From JAAYZQ01 sp034428935 (GTDB lineage Bacteria; Chloroflexota; Anaerolineae; JAAYZQ01), in assembly GCA_034428935.1 (NCBI GenBank), contig DAOUHB010000151.1, forward strand, positions 32,174 to 96,173: 64,000 nucleotides of DNA, in the 5' to 3' direction. Below, in pieces: positions 24,906 to 33,095 of the stretch. Position 1 is the stretch's first letter. Each line of letters opens with the position of its first letter. The notes below the pieces were generated by a model that was given only the letters and a program-made list of their open reading frames with translations, did no database searches and was not told the origin of the DNA. The position numbers and the translations under genes are program-made.

Positions 24906-26585
24906 CTACTCCTGGCCTTCCTGCTGTGCCCGCCGTCCCGACTGCAACTGGTCCAGCCCGGTGTAGGCCCGGATCGTGCCGTCTTCCACCGACCACAGCC
25001 CGGTGGCAAAGCGCTCGATAAAGTAGCGGTCGTGGACGATGGCCAGGATCGTACCCTCAAAGGCCGCCAGCGCCTGCTCGAAGCGGCTCCGGGAGGGAAT
25101 GTCCAGGTGGTTGATGGGCTCGTCGAGCAGCAAGAAGTTGCAGCCCTGGGCCACCAGGCGGGCCAGCGCCAGCCGTGCCCGCTCGCCAAAGCTGAGGCTG
25201 CCCACCGGGGCAAAGACCTCGTCGCCGGCAAAGAGGAACTGGTGGAGAAAGGTCCGGATGCCGGTTTCGTCCATGGCCGCCACCTGGCGCACCAGGTCAA
25301 AGGGCGTGCTTTCGGGGTCCAGGGTCTCTTGCTCCTGGGCATAGTAGCCCAGCTTGACGCCCGCCCCCAGGCGCACGCGCCCCGCCTGGGGCTGCATCTC
25401 GCCGGTGATGAGGCGCGCCAGGGTCGTCTTGCCCGAGCCGTTGGGACCCACCAGGGCGACGCGCTCCCCGGCGCGGAGGGCCAGGTCGACGCCGGAGAAG
25501 AGCGGCCGGTTGCCGAACCCCATGGCCAGCCCTTCCAGCGACAGCACGTCGCGGCCCGACGGCGGGGCGTCGGCGAACTCTATTTTCATCTGCCACGAGC
25601 GCTGCGGCCTGTCCACCCGCTCCTCCGACTCCATGAGGCGTTCCAGGCGCCGCTGCTGGACCACTGCCCGGCGGGCGATGCCCTTGGCGATGGCCCGCGG
25701 CGCAAAGTCGATGGTGCCCAGCTCGATGGAGCGCGCGTAGCCCTTCCTGGCGGCGATGGTGCTCTGCAGGTGGGCGACAAACTCCTGCTGGTCCTTGTAG
25801 GCCGCCCACTGCTTTTCCCTTTCCCGCTCCTTGGCCTCGAGATAGTCGCTGTAGTTGCCGGCGTACTCGGCCAGCGTGCGGCTTAACGGATCGATCTCCA
25901 GGATGCGGGTCGCGGTGCGGTCCAGGAGGGCCCGGTCGTGGGATACGATGAGCACCGCCCCGGAAAAGCCCCGCAAGAAGCCCTCCAGCCACTCCAGGGC
26001 GTCAATGTCCAGGTGGTTGGTGGGCTCGTCCAGGAGCAGCAGGTCGGGGTGCGACAGGAGCAGGCGGGCCAGGCCCAGGCGGGTCTTCTGGCCGCCGCTC
26101 AGGATCTCTACCGGGGTGTCCTGGTCCAGGTCGCGGAGCGCCAGGCCGTCCAGAACGGCTTCGGAGTGGGCCTGGACGGTATAGCCCCCCAGGCGCTCGA
26201 ACTGCTCCAGGGCGCGGTCGTACTCGGCCATGAGCTGCTCGAGGGCGGCCCCTTGGGCCGTGGCCATGCGCCTCGCCACCTCGTCAAGGGCCGCCTCGGC
26301 CTCGGTCAGGCCGGCGACGGCGGCCTTGAGCACCCGGCCGACCGTGTCGTCCGGGGCGTACTCCAACGCCTGGGCCAGGTAGCCCGCCCGGGTCCCGGTC
26401 CGCAGCAGGCGGGCGCTGCCACTATCGGGCGCCATTTCGCCCAGGATGATCTTGAGCAGGGTCGTCTTGCCGCAGCCGTTGGGACCGATGAGCCCCACCC
26501 GATCGCCGGCATTGACCACGAACGAGACGTCCTCGAATATCAGGTTGTCGCCAAACGATTTGCTGACGTTGCTGACTGTTAACAC
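24906..26585 (-). CDS. ABC-F family ATPase (antibiotic-resistance/translation type)
   Basis: This 559-residue soluble protein has two ABC domains and no membrane segments. Domain 1: GPNGCGKTTLL, LSGGQKTRLGLARLLLSHPD, LLLLDEPTNHLD. Then an interdomain linker of about 90 mostly charged residues (about 235-325). Domain 2: GPNGSGKTTLARL, LSFGERARLALARLVA, FLLLDEPINHLD. ABC-F proteins bind the ribosomal E site and either protect against antibiotics or regulate translation. The GTG at 26585 (VLTVSNVSKSFG) is chosen because GGGGAGGG lies upstream and homology starts there. The 5' region carries a leader peptide and terminator (26663-26784), a design typical of drug-inducible ABC-F genes. Confidence 0.93.
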   Translation of the reverse strand: MLTVSNVSKSFGDNLIFEDVSFVVNAGDRVGLIGPNGCGKTTLLKIILGEMAPDSGSARLLRTGTRAGYLAQALEYAPDDTVGRVLKAAVAGLTEAEAALDEVARRMATAQGAALEQLMAEYDRALEQFERLGGYTVQAHSEAVLDGLALRDLDQDTPVEILSGGQKTRLGLARLLLSHPDLLLLDEPTNHLDIDALEWLEGFLRGFSGAVLIVSHDRALLDRTATRILEIDPLSRTLAEYAGNYSDYLEAKEREREKQWAAYKDQQEFVAHLQSTIAARKGYARSIELGTIDFAPRAIAKGIARRAVVQQRRLERLMESEERVDRPQRSWQMKIEFADAPPSGRDVLSLEGLAMGFGNRPLFSGVDLALRAGERVALVGPNGSGKTTLARLITGEMQPQAGRVRLGAGVKLGYYAQEQETLDPESTPFDLVRQVAAMDETGIRTFLHQFLFAGDEVFAPVGSLSFGERARLALARLVAQGCNFLLLDEPINHLDIPSRSRFEQALAAFEGTILAIVHDRYFIERFATGLWSVEDGTIRAYTGLDQLQSGRRAQQEGQE

Positions 26586-26662
26586 GGTTGCCCTCCCCTT
26601 CAGAGCCGGGGAGCAGACGCCCACAGCGACGCCTTGTTCCAGGGCTGGCCGCCACAAACAAG

Positions 26663-26693
26663 AAGCCGTGGGCGTCGCGTGCACCCACGGCTT
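26663..26693 (-). terminator. attenuator hairpin upstream of the ABC-F gene
   Basis: On the minus strand AAGCCGTGGG (26684-26693) pairs perfectly with CCCACGGCTT (26663-26672), followed by the T-rich tail CTTGTTTGTGG. It lies between the leader-peptide stop and the ABC-F start. The GACGCCCAC part of the hairpin could alternatively pair with GTGGGCGTC just downstream (about 26617-26625). Confidence 0.75.
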
Positions 26694-26718
26694 GGTTCGA
26701 TCTCGATATCAGACGGAA

Positions 26719-26784
26719 TCAGACAGATCTTCCGGGAACGCGATGCCTACAGACGCGATACGTTGCGCTGTCGCTGTAGGTCAT
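26719..26784 (-). CDS. leader peptide of the ABC-F gene
   Basis: This 21-codon frame (MTYSDSATYRVC through RHRVPGRSV) has the best ribosome-binding site in the window, AGGAGGTGA (26789-26797), 4 bases from the ATG. It begins about 22 bases after the predicted transcription start. Within it CCTACAG (26774-26780) can pair with CTGTAGG (26746-26752). It is followed by the attenuator hairpin, so ribosome stalling here would be expected to change folding downstream. This is inferred from layout; the peptide itself has no known relative that I recognise. Confidence 0.7.
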   Translation of the reverse strand: MTYSDSATYRVCRHRVPGRSV

Positions 26785-26799
26785 CGGTTCACCTCCTGT

Positions 26800-26870
26800 C
26801 AGAATTGCGCGCATGATAACGCAAAAGGCCACCGCTGTCAAGAATGCCTGTGGCCGGGACCGCAATTCTG
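26800..26870. repeat. inverted repeat flanking the ABC-F promoter
   Basis: CAGAATTGCG (26800-26809), over the predicted transcription start, and its exact complement CGCAATTCTG (26861-26870), upstream of the -35 box, flank the promoter. It may be a pair of operator sites. Confidence 0.5.
26813..26841 (-). promoter_or_regulatory. promoter of the ABC-F leader
   Basis: On the minus strand a perfect TTGACA (26836-26841) and TATCAT (26813-26818) are 17 bases apart. The predicted start, near 26806, leaves room for only the ribosome-binding site of the leader peptide. Confidence 0.75.
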
Positions 26871-26994
26871 AATATGGCGAGGCGCAAGCCCGACTCTGCT
26901 TATTCGCTCGGCCTGGATCGCCAGATCGAAGCCACAACCGCCAGATCTGGCGGGAGCAAGGGGGCCAGGTCCAAGTCACGTTCAGAATTCCTGG

Positions 26995-27215
26995 GGGCAA
27001 CTCCTCCCCTCGCAGGCACCTGTCGCGCACCATCCCGACACTTGCGCCCCCTGGCGCTGCCCTCCTGACGCTGTCGCGCAGGACAAGCGCAGGCGGGCCG
27101 GATCGGGCCGGGTCGGGAGAGCCGCCTACCCCCGTGGCAACTCCCCTCCCCTCGCAGAGGAGTACCCAACTGGCCGGATCGCACCTGTCCTGGCGGACGC
27201 ACCGTCCCGATGGTC
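26995..27215. repeat. imperfect direct repeat running into the hutH 3' end
   Basis: GGCAACTCC then TCCCCTCGCAG, GCACCTGTC and a GCACC-TCCCGA block occur in the same order near 26995-27035 and again near 27135-27215. The second copy lies in the last codons of hutH, beyond where the family normally ends. Confidence 0.35.
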
Positions 27216-28802
27216 CGGCGTCGGGAGCGTCAGGAGGTCGGGGGAGAGGTCGACTACCGTCCGGGCGAGCTTGCCGCTGGCGATCAGGCGGCGTACGGCC
27301 TCGATGTAGGGGTACATGACGGCGTCCTCCTCCAGGAAGGGCACCTCCTCGCGGATGAGCCGGTAGGCCGGCGCCGTGCCGCGGCCCAGAGGGACTTCGG
27401 GACCCAGGGCCTGGCGGCGAAAGTCGATGCCCTGGGCGGCCGCCATTAGCTCCAGGGCCAAGATGCGCTCTACGTTGTCGGCGATCTGCCGGGCCTGGCG
27501 GGCGGCGTTGGAGCCCATGCTCACGTGGTCCTCCACGTTGGCCGAAGAGGGGATGGTATCGGCGCTGGCTGGATGGGCCAGCACCTTGTTCTCCGAGGCC
27601 AGGGAGGCGGCCGTGTATTGGGTTAACATAAATCCGGAGTTCAGCCCGCCGTGCTGCACCAGGAATGCGGGCAGCGTCTCCTGGTTGCTGGCCTCGTCGG
27701 TCAGGCGCATCAGTCGCCGCTCGGAGATGTTGCCCAGCTCGGTGAGGGCCAGGCTCAGGTAGTCCATGGCAATGGCCACCGGCTCGCCGTGAAAGTTGCC
27801 GCCCGAGAGGACGGTCACCTCGCCGCTCTCCTCATCGAACATGAAGAGGGGGTTGTCGGTGGCCGAGTTCAGCTCGATGTTCAGCACCCAGCCGGCATAG
27901 ACGATGGCGTCGCGGATGGCGCCGTGGACCTGGGGGATGCAGCGCAGGGTGTAGGCGTCCTGCACGTTGCGGGGATCGTCGCCGCGCAGGTAGCCGCTGC
28001 CCTCCAGCAGCCGGCGGATGATGGCCGCCGACTCGATCTGGCGGGGGTGGGGCCGGGCCTGGTGGATGCGGGGGTCAAAGGCGCGGATGGTGCCGTTCAG
28101 CGCCTCCATACTCAGGCTGCCGGCCAGGTCGGCGATAAAGGCCAGGTTCTCGGCCTGGACGGCGGTCAGGGCGCCGATGGCGGTCATCATCGTCGTGCCG
28201 TTGGTCAGGGCCAGGCCCTCCTTGGCGCCCAGCGTGACCGGCTCCAGCCCGGCGCGGGCCAGCGCCACGGCGGCCGGCAGCCGCTCGCCCCGGTAAAACG
28301 CCTCTCCGAGCCCGATGAGGGGCAGCGACATGTGGGCCAGGGGCGCCAGGTCTCCGCTGGCGCCCAGGGAGCCCTGGCACGGTACGGCGGGATAGACGCC
28401 GCGGTTGAGCATGTCCAGGAGCAGGCGCAGCGTCGCGGCGCGGATGCCCGAGTGTCCTTTGGCCAGGGTATTGGCCCGGATGGCCATCATGGCCCGGGTC
28501 GTGGCCGTGTCCAGCAGCGGGCCGACGCCCACCGCGTGGCTCATCAGGATGTTGCGCTGCAATTGCTCCACCTGGTCCAGGGGGATGATGCGGTCTTTGA
28601 AGGCGCCAAAGCCCGTGGTGACGCCATAGACCACCTCGCCGCGGTCCAGGATGCCTTGCACCGCTTCCTCGGCGCGGGCCACCTTTTGCCACGCCTCGTC
28701 AGACAGGGTAACACGCACGTCCCGGCCCTCTTCGGGTCCGTAGGCCAGGGAGGCCACCTGGTGGATGTTGAGGCTTTCACCGTCAAGGATTGCGTTCGTC
28801 AT
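27126..28802 (-). CDS. hutH: histidine ammonia-lyase
   Basis: This 558-residue protein converts histidine to urocanate and ammonia. It carries VVYGVTTGFGAFKD with the catalytic Tyr, SHAVGVGPLLD, and GSLGASGDLAPLAHM, in which Ala148-Ser149-Gly150 form the MIO cofactor. Later blocks such as VQDAYTLRCIPQVHGA, NSATDNPLF and GGNFHGEPVA are also typical. The His of SHAVGVG favours histidine over phenylalanine or tyrosine. The ATG at 28802 is chosen because homology begins there. The last about 37 residues after LSPDLLTLP are not a family feature and overlap a repeat. No other hut gene is nearby, so it may feed urocanate to a pathway encoded elsewhere. Confidence 0.93.
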   Translation of the reverse strand: MTNAILDGESLNIHQVASLAYGPEEGRDVRVTLSDEAWQKVARAEEAVQGILDRGEVVYGVTTGFGAFKDRIIPLDQVEQLQRNILMSHAVGVGPLLDTATTRAMMAIRANTLAKGHSGIRAATLRLLLDMLNRGVYPAVPCQGSLGASGDLAPLAHMSLPLIGLGEAFYRGERLPAAVALARAGLEPVTLGAKEGLALTNGTTMMTAIGALTAVQAENLAFIADLAGSLSMEALNGTIRAFDPRIHQARPHPRQIESAAIIRRLLEGSGYLRGDDPRNVQDAYTLRCIPQVHGAIRDAIVYAGWVLNIELNSATDNPLFMFDEESGEVTVLSGGNFHGEPVAIAMDYLSLALTELGNISERRLMRLTDEASNQETLPAFLVQHGGLNSGFMLTQYTAASLASENKVLAHPASADTIPSSANVEDHVSMGSNAARQARQIADNVERILALELMAAAQGIDFRRQALGPEVPLGRGTAPAYRLIREEVPFLEEDAVMYPYIEAVRRLIASGKLARTVVDLSPDLLTLPTPDHRDGASARTGAIRPVGYSSARGGELPRG

Positions 28803-28844
28803 CTTCGGATTTGCTCCAAGTTGGATACTCACAAACGGCGACCG

Positions 28845-28873
28845 ATTATACCATCGTCCGGGAAGAAGATCAA
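28845..28873 (-). promoter_or_regulatory. promoter of hutH
   Basis: On the minus strand TTGATC (28868-28873) and a perfect TATAAT (28845-28850) are 17 bases apart, 42 bases before the start codon. Confidence 0.65.
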
Positions 28874-28974
28874 ACGCCGCTCGGTCCAGCCCCGGGCGAA
28901 CAGATTTGGAGTCCCCACAAAGGATCATAAACAACACACTGTCACAACACTGCATGGTCCGTCCCCGCAACGGT

Positions 28975-29003
28975 TTGCCAGGGAAACAGTCTTGGGGTAT
29001 ACT
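28975..29003 (+). promoter_or_regulatory. promoter of the PAS sensor kinase gene
   Basis: TTGCCA (28975-28980) and TATACT (28998-29003) are 17 bases apart on the plus strand, leaving an untranslated leader of about 110 bases. Confidence 0.6.
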
Positions 29004-29119
29004 GGTCTTGCACAATGTTGCCGCAAGCGCCTGGCCCGTCTGCCCCTGTTGCCCAACGGGCGGGCAAGGTAAGCAGGCTGCGATGGCGCAGCGCCGGGCG
29101 AGGAAGGGGTTCTACACCG

Positions 29120-32100
29120 ATGGACGAGCGTGCCGAGGAAGTGCCGTGTGGTGACGTGGTTTCGGAGCTGAAACGATACCTGGCTGCGGTCAAGGACCAT
29201 GCCCAGCAAGGAGTCAGCGCCGGATGGGATGCCAGCGTGGACTCCGAGGGCGAGCTGAGCGCTTTGCTGCGCGATGTCCGGGCTATGGCGGGCATGCTCT
29301 TGCGCCAGGTGAGCGGCCCGCCGTTGCTATCCCCGGGGCCGGTGTCGGACCTGGACATCGAGCTCGCCTTCGAGGAGCTGCAACTGGCCGAAGAGGAGCT
29401 GCGTGTCCAGAACGACGAGTTGCTCCAGACTCAACAGGCCGTGAATGCGGAACGGCAGCGCTACCAGGAACTCTTTGACTTTGCCCCCGATGGATACCTG
29501 GTCACCGATTTTTCCGGTGTCGTGCAAGAGGCCAACCGCGCTGCCGCCAACCTGCTCGGTGTGGACCGTTGCTTTCTCGTCGGCAAGCCGCTTTCTCTCT
29601 TCGTGGACAGCGAGGAACAAGAGCAACTGCGGCGGAACCTCGAGATGTTGCGGCGGGACGATGCCGGCCAATCTCTGCGCTGGGAGACGTCGATGCACTC
29701 GCTGGAGGGCGCGCCGTTTGCCGCCGGCCTGGCCGTGGCCCCGGTCGGCGGTGCGGGGGGCGCGCTAATTGGCCTTCGCTGGCTGATTCGCGACGTCACC
29801 GAGCGCGTGCGGGCCGAAGAGATGCTCCGGCATCAGGCCGATGAGCTGCGGCAGTTGACCGAACACCTGGAGCAGCGGGTGCAGGGCCGCACGGCCGAGC
29901 TCGCCAGCGCCTATGCGGAGCTCCAGACCGAGATGGTCGACCGCAAGCGGGCCGAAGCCCTGGCCCGGAACGAGCGCCAGCGCTTCAACGACATCCTGGA
30001 GATTCTGCCCGCCTACGTCGTCCTGTTGACCCCGGACTATCACGTGCCCGTGGCGAACCGCGTCTTCCGCGAGCGTTTTGGCGAGGCCCACGGCAGGCGC
30101 TGCTACGAGTACCTGTTCGGGCGAGACGAGCCCTGCGAGATGTGCGAGACCTACACCGTCCTCAAGACGGGAGTGCGCCACCAGTGGAATTGGATCGGGC
30201 CCGATGGCCGCAACTATGACGTCTGTGACTTTCCCTTCGTCGATTCCGACGGATCGACCCTCATCCTGGAGATGGGCATCGACGTCACCGAGCGCGTGCA
30301 GGCGGAGAGGGCGCTGCAGGAAGCCAACGAGATGCTGGAGCGCCGCGTGGCGGAGCGCACCGCGGCGCTGACCCACTCCAACGCGGAGCTGGCCGAAACG
30401 CGCGACTACCTGGAAAAGCTACTGACGTATGCCAACGCCCCCATCGCCGTCTGGGATCCGGCCTTGCGGATCACGCGCTTTAACACCGCGTTCGAACGGA
30501 TTACCGGCAGGGCGGCCAGCTCCGTGGTGGGCCAGACGCTGGATATTCTCTTCCCCGAGGAGCAGAAGGAAGAGGCCATGGTGCAGATCCAGCGGGCGAC
30601 CACCGGAGAGCGCTGGGAGGCGGTCGAGATTCCCATCCTGCACGTCGACGGCACTGTGCGCACGGTCCTCTGGAACTCCGCGACGGTGTACGAAGCGGAC
30701 GGTGTGACGCCTCTGGCAACCATCGCCCAGGGGCACGACATCAGCGAGCGCAAGCGGGCGGAGGAGGAGCTGCGGCAGCGCGAGGAGCAACTGCGGGTCA
30801 TCACCGATTCGGTGCCCGTCTTGATCGCCTACGTCGATCGCGAGGAGCGCTATCGCTTTGCCAACAAGCAGTACGAAGCCTGGTTCGGCCAGCCGCCGCA
30901 GGAAATTGTAGGGAAACATCTCGAGGACCTTCTCGGCAGTGAGGCATACCCGATCGTTCGGCCCTACATGCAGCGCGCGCTGGAAGGCGATGCGGTCCGC
31001 TTCGAACAGTGGGTGCCATACCAGGGAGCGGGCCTTCGCTACGTCGATTCGGCCTACGTGCCCAGCCGCGACGGTGAGGGGCGCGTGCAGGGCTACTATG
31101 TCCTCGTCAGCGACCAAACCGAGCGCGAGCGCGCTGCCCAGGATCGCGAGCGCCTGCTGGAGGAGGTCCGGCAGGCACGCGACGAGATGGAAAGGCGTGT
31201 GGAGGAGCGGACGGCGGATCTGTTGGGCATCAACGAGGTGCTCCAGGCCGAGATTGCCATGCGCCGCCAGAAGGAAGAGGAGCTGCGCGAGAGCGAGCTG
31301 CGCTTCCGCCAGCTCGCGGAAAACATCGACGAAGCATTCTGGCTGCTGGAGCCCGATAGCGGCAGGTTCCTGTACGTGAACCCCATGTGGCAAGAGCTGT
31401 GGGGCCGGTCTGGCGAGGACGTCCGCGGTTGGCCCGCCCTCTTTGAGGCAGCGGCCCATCCCGAAGACCGCGAGCAGCTCATCGCCGCCTGGCAGGTCGA
31501 GGGAGCGAGGTTCGACCGCGAGTTCCGCATCCTGGAGACCGATGGCGAGGTGCGTTGGGTTCGCGGGCGCGCCTTTCCCGTCCAGGACAGCGAAGGACAG
31601 TGCCGGCGCGTGGCGGGTATTATCCAGGACATTACCGCCGAGAAGGACGCCCAGGCCGCCCTGATCCAGGCCGAGAGGATGAGCACCGCCGGCCGGTTGG
31701 CCGCTTCGTTGGGCCACGAGATCAACAACCCCCTGCAGTCGGCCATCGGCTGCCTCGACCTGGCGCGCGAGGCCATGGACGAGGGGCGGGACCCGTCGCG
31801 TTTCCTGGAGGTGAGCTGCGAGGCGCTGGAGCGGGCCGCCTGGGTGGTTTCCCAGTTGCGCTCCTTGCACCGCGACGCCCTCCGGGAGGAGAGCCGGCAG
31901 GTCAATCTGCACGATTTGCTGCACGACGTCCTGCTTCTGAGCCGGAAGCAATGTGCCAGCCAGGGCATCCAGGTGTACGAGGAGTTTGGGGACGACCTGC
32001 CTCCCCTGTCGTTGATGCCCAACGCTCTGCAACAAGTGTTTCTCAACCTGGTGCTCAATGCCATTGACGCCATGCCCGAAGGCGGCGACCTGCGGGTCAG

Positions 32101-32338
32101 CCTCGAGCCCACGGTCGAGCCGGAGGGGGTGTGGATTCGCTTTGCCGACACAGGGCGGGGCCTGTCCGACGAGGTCCGGGAGCACCTGTTCGAGCCCTTC
32201 CACACGACCAAGTCCGAAGGGTTGGGGCTGGGCCTGTTCATCAGCCACGGCATCGTGCAAAAGCACAGCGGGCGCATCGAGGCGCAGCCCGGCGAGGAGG
32301 GCGGGACGGTTTTCAGCGTCTGGCTTCCGCGGAGCTGA
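29120..32338 (+). CDS. multi-PAS sensor histidine kinase
   Basis: This 1072-residue protein has no membrane segment, so it is a cytoplasmic sensor. A helical N-terminus is followed by five PAS domains: about 110-230 (LFDFAPDGYLVTDFSGVVQEANRAAA), 285-395 (containing the Cys pair CEMCETY), 430-545 (TYANAPIAVWDPALRITRFN), 555-670 (VPVLIAYVDREERYRFANKQYEAWFG) and 720-845 (NIDEAFWLLEPDSGRFLYVNPMWQELWG). It ends with a His-kinase domain with the phospho-His in ASLGHEINNPLQSA and an ATPase domain (NALQQVFLNLVLNAIDAMPEGG, FADTGRGLS, GLGLGLFISHGIV). The ATG at 29120 has AGGAAGGGG upstream. No partner regulator is adjacent (orphan kinase). The CxxC in PAS2 could bind a metal or respond to redox; that is an inference. 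Confidence 0.92.
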   Translation: MDERAEEVPCGDVVSELKRYLAAVKDHAQQGVSAGWDASVDSEGELSALLRDVRAMAGMLLRQVSGPPLLSPGPVSDLDIELAFEELQLAEEELRVQNDELLQTQQAVNAERQRYQELFDFAPDGYLVTDFSGVVQEANRAAANLLGVDRCFLVGKPLSLFVDSEEQEQLRRNLEMLRRDDAGQSLRWETSMHSLEGAPFAAGLAVAPVGGAGGALIGLRWLIRDVTERVRAEEMLRHQADELRQLTEHLEQRVQGRTAELASAYAELQTEMVDRKRAEALARNERQRFNDILEILPAYVVLLTPDYHVPVANRVFRERFGEAHGRRCYEYLFGRDEPCEMCETYTVLKTGVRHQWNWIGPDGRNYDVCDFPFVDSDGSTLILEMGIDVTERVQAERALQEANEMLERRVAERTAALTHSNAELAETRDYLEKLLTYANAPIAVWDPALRITRFNTAFERITGRAASSVVGQTLDILFPEEQKEEAMVQIQRATTGERWEAVEIPILHVDGTVRTVLWNSATVYEADGVTPLATIAQGHDISERKRAEEELRQREEQLRVITDSVPVLIAYVDREERYRFANKQYEAWFGQPPQEIVGKHLEDLLGSEAYPIVRPYMQRALEGDAVRFEQWVPYQGAGLRYVDSAYVPSRDGEGRVQGYYVLVSDQTERERAAQDRERLLEEVRQARDEMERRVEERTADLLGINEVLQAEIAMRRQKEEELRESELRFRQLAENIDEAFWLLEPDSGRFLYVNPMWQELWGRSGEDVRGWPALFEAAAHPEDREQLIAAWQVEGARFDREFRILETDGEVRWVRGRAFPVQDSEGQCRRVAGIIQDITAEKDAQAALIQAERMSTAGRLAASLGHEINNPLQSAIGCLDLAREAMDEGRDPSRFLEVSCEALERAAWVVSQLRSLHRDALREESRQVNLHDLLHDVLLLSRKQCASQGIQVYEEFGDDLPPLSLMPNALQQVFLNLVLNAIDAMPEGGDLRVSLEPTVEPEGVWIRFADTGRGLSDEVREHLFEPFHTTKSEGLGLGLFISHGIVQKHSGRIEAQPGEEGGTVFSVWLPRS

Positions 32339-32412
32339 CCGAGAGGACCGGCGGCAGTGCCGGTCCCCTCGTAAGTCCTCCCCCGTGGCTCTCGGACCCC
32401 GGTGCCCCCCTG

Positions 32413-32634
32413 CTAGCCCTGTTCGTGGGCCGCGAACGACAGTCCCTCGGCGGCGAGGGCGCGGCGAAGTTGCTCTATACCTTTTGGTCCCATGCCGTGG
32501 AGCTGCAAGAGCCGGGCCTCGCTGACCCCGGCGAGCTGTTCCAGCCGCCGGTAACCAGCCGCGGCCAGGGCCCGTCGCGCCGGGCTGGCCAGGCCGGCCG
32601 GAAAGTTCGTTTCGGGCTGCTCTTGCGGTTTCAT
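32413..32634 (-). CDS. small helix-hairpin-helix DNA-binding protein
   Basis: This 73-residue protein contains FPAGLASPARRALAAAGYRR followed by LEQLAGVSEARLLQLHGMGPKGIEQLRRALAAEGLSF, a helix-hairpin-helix motif (HGMGPKG) like that of the RNA polymerase alpha C-terminal domain. Proteins of this type often sit beside DHFR-like or DUF1801 genes. Its start overlaps the stop of the broken DHFR-like gene upstream (ATGA), so the two once formed an operon. The function is not established. Confidence 0.8.
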   Translation of the reverse strand: MKPQEQPETNFPAGLASPARRALAAAGYRRLEQLAGVSEARLLQLHGMGPKGIEQLRRALAAEGLSFAAHEQG

Positions 32635-32895
32635 GCCCGCGATCTCCCTGCTGGCCGGTAGGTAAGGATGGCGATGCCGCTGCGGGTCGTTTGGGAGCCT
32701 ACCAGGTCGAGCCTCTGCACATCGCGCCAGTCCTCAAAAAGCCGCCTGCCCCGGGCCGCGATGACCGGGTGGACGCTGAGGGTCAGCACGTCCAGGAGGC
32801 CCTCCCGTAGCATGTTCCTGACCAGGTGGGGCTGCCGGCGACGCCGATGTTCTTTCCGGGTTGCTGCTGGAGACCCCGACGGACGTGACTTGCGT
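32631..32895 (-). pseudogene. 5'-truncated, frameshifted DHFR-like (RibD C-terminal) gene
   Basis: The last 67 codons of this frame (HLVRNMLREGLLDVLTLSVHPV, RGRRLFEDW, LVGSQTTRSGIAILTYRP) match the C-terminal third of DHFR-like reductases. In the next frame just upstream the family motif RGLQQQPGKNIGVAGSP appears; a single C missing in the run near 32836 would join them. Upstream of about 32895 no homology remains. It is a truncated relative of the complete gene at 12713-13285. Confidence 0.7.
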
Positions 32896-32918
32896 TTCGG
32901 GGCAAAGGGATGTATGAT
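32890..32918 (+). promoter_or_regulatory. possible promoter of the threonine synthase gene
   Basis: TTGCGT (32890-32895) and TATGAT (32913-32918) are 17 bases apart, leaving a leader of about 170 bases that contains a small CTCGA/TCGAG hairpin but no recognisable riboswitch or T-box. Confidence 0.4.
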
Positions 32919-33095
32919 GGCCACTGAATGTCGCTCGACCACAGTCGAGTACCCTGGTGGATCTGGGCCACAAGACGATAGCGTGCCGAGAGAGCACCCA
33001 ATACTCGTGGTGGTCAGTCGTTTTTCTGCCCTTCGGATGCCACGGCCCTTTGTGGGTTGCCGGCATTCTTGAACTTTTAAAGGGAACAATACACT

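Noticed and set aside
32919..33095. T-box or other riboswitch before the threonine synthase gene
   Set aside because: The T-box core AGGGTGG-ACCGCG is absent and only a small hairpin is seen.
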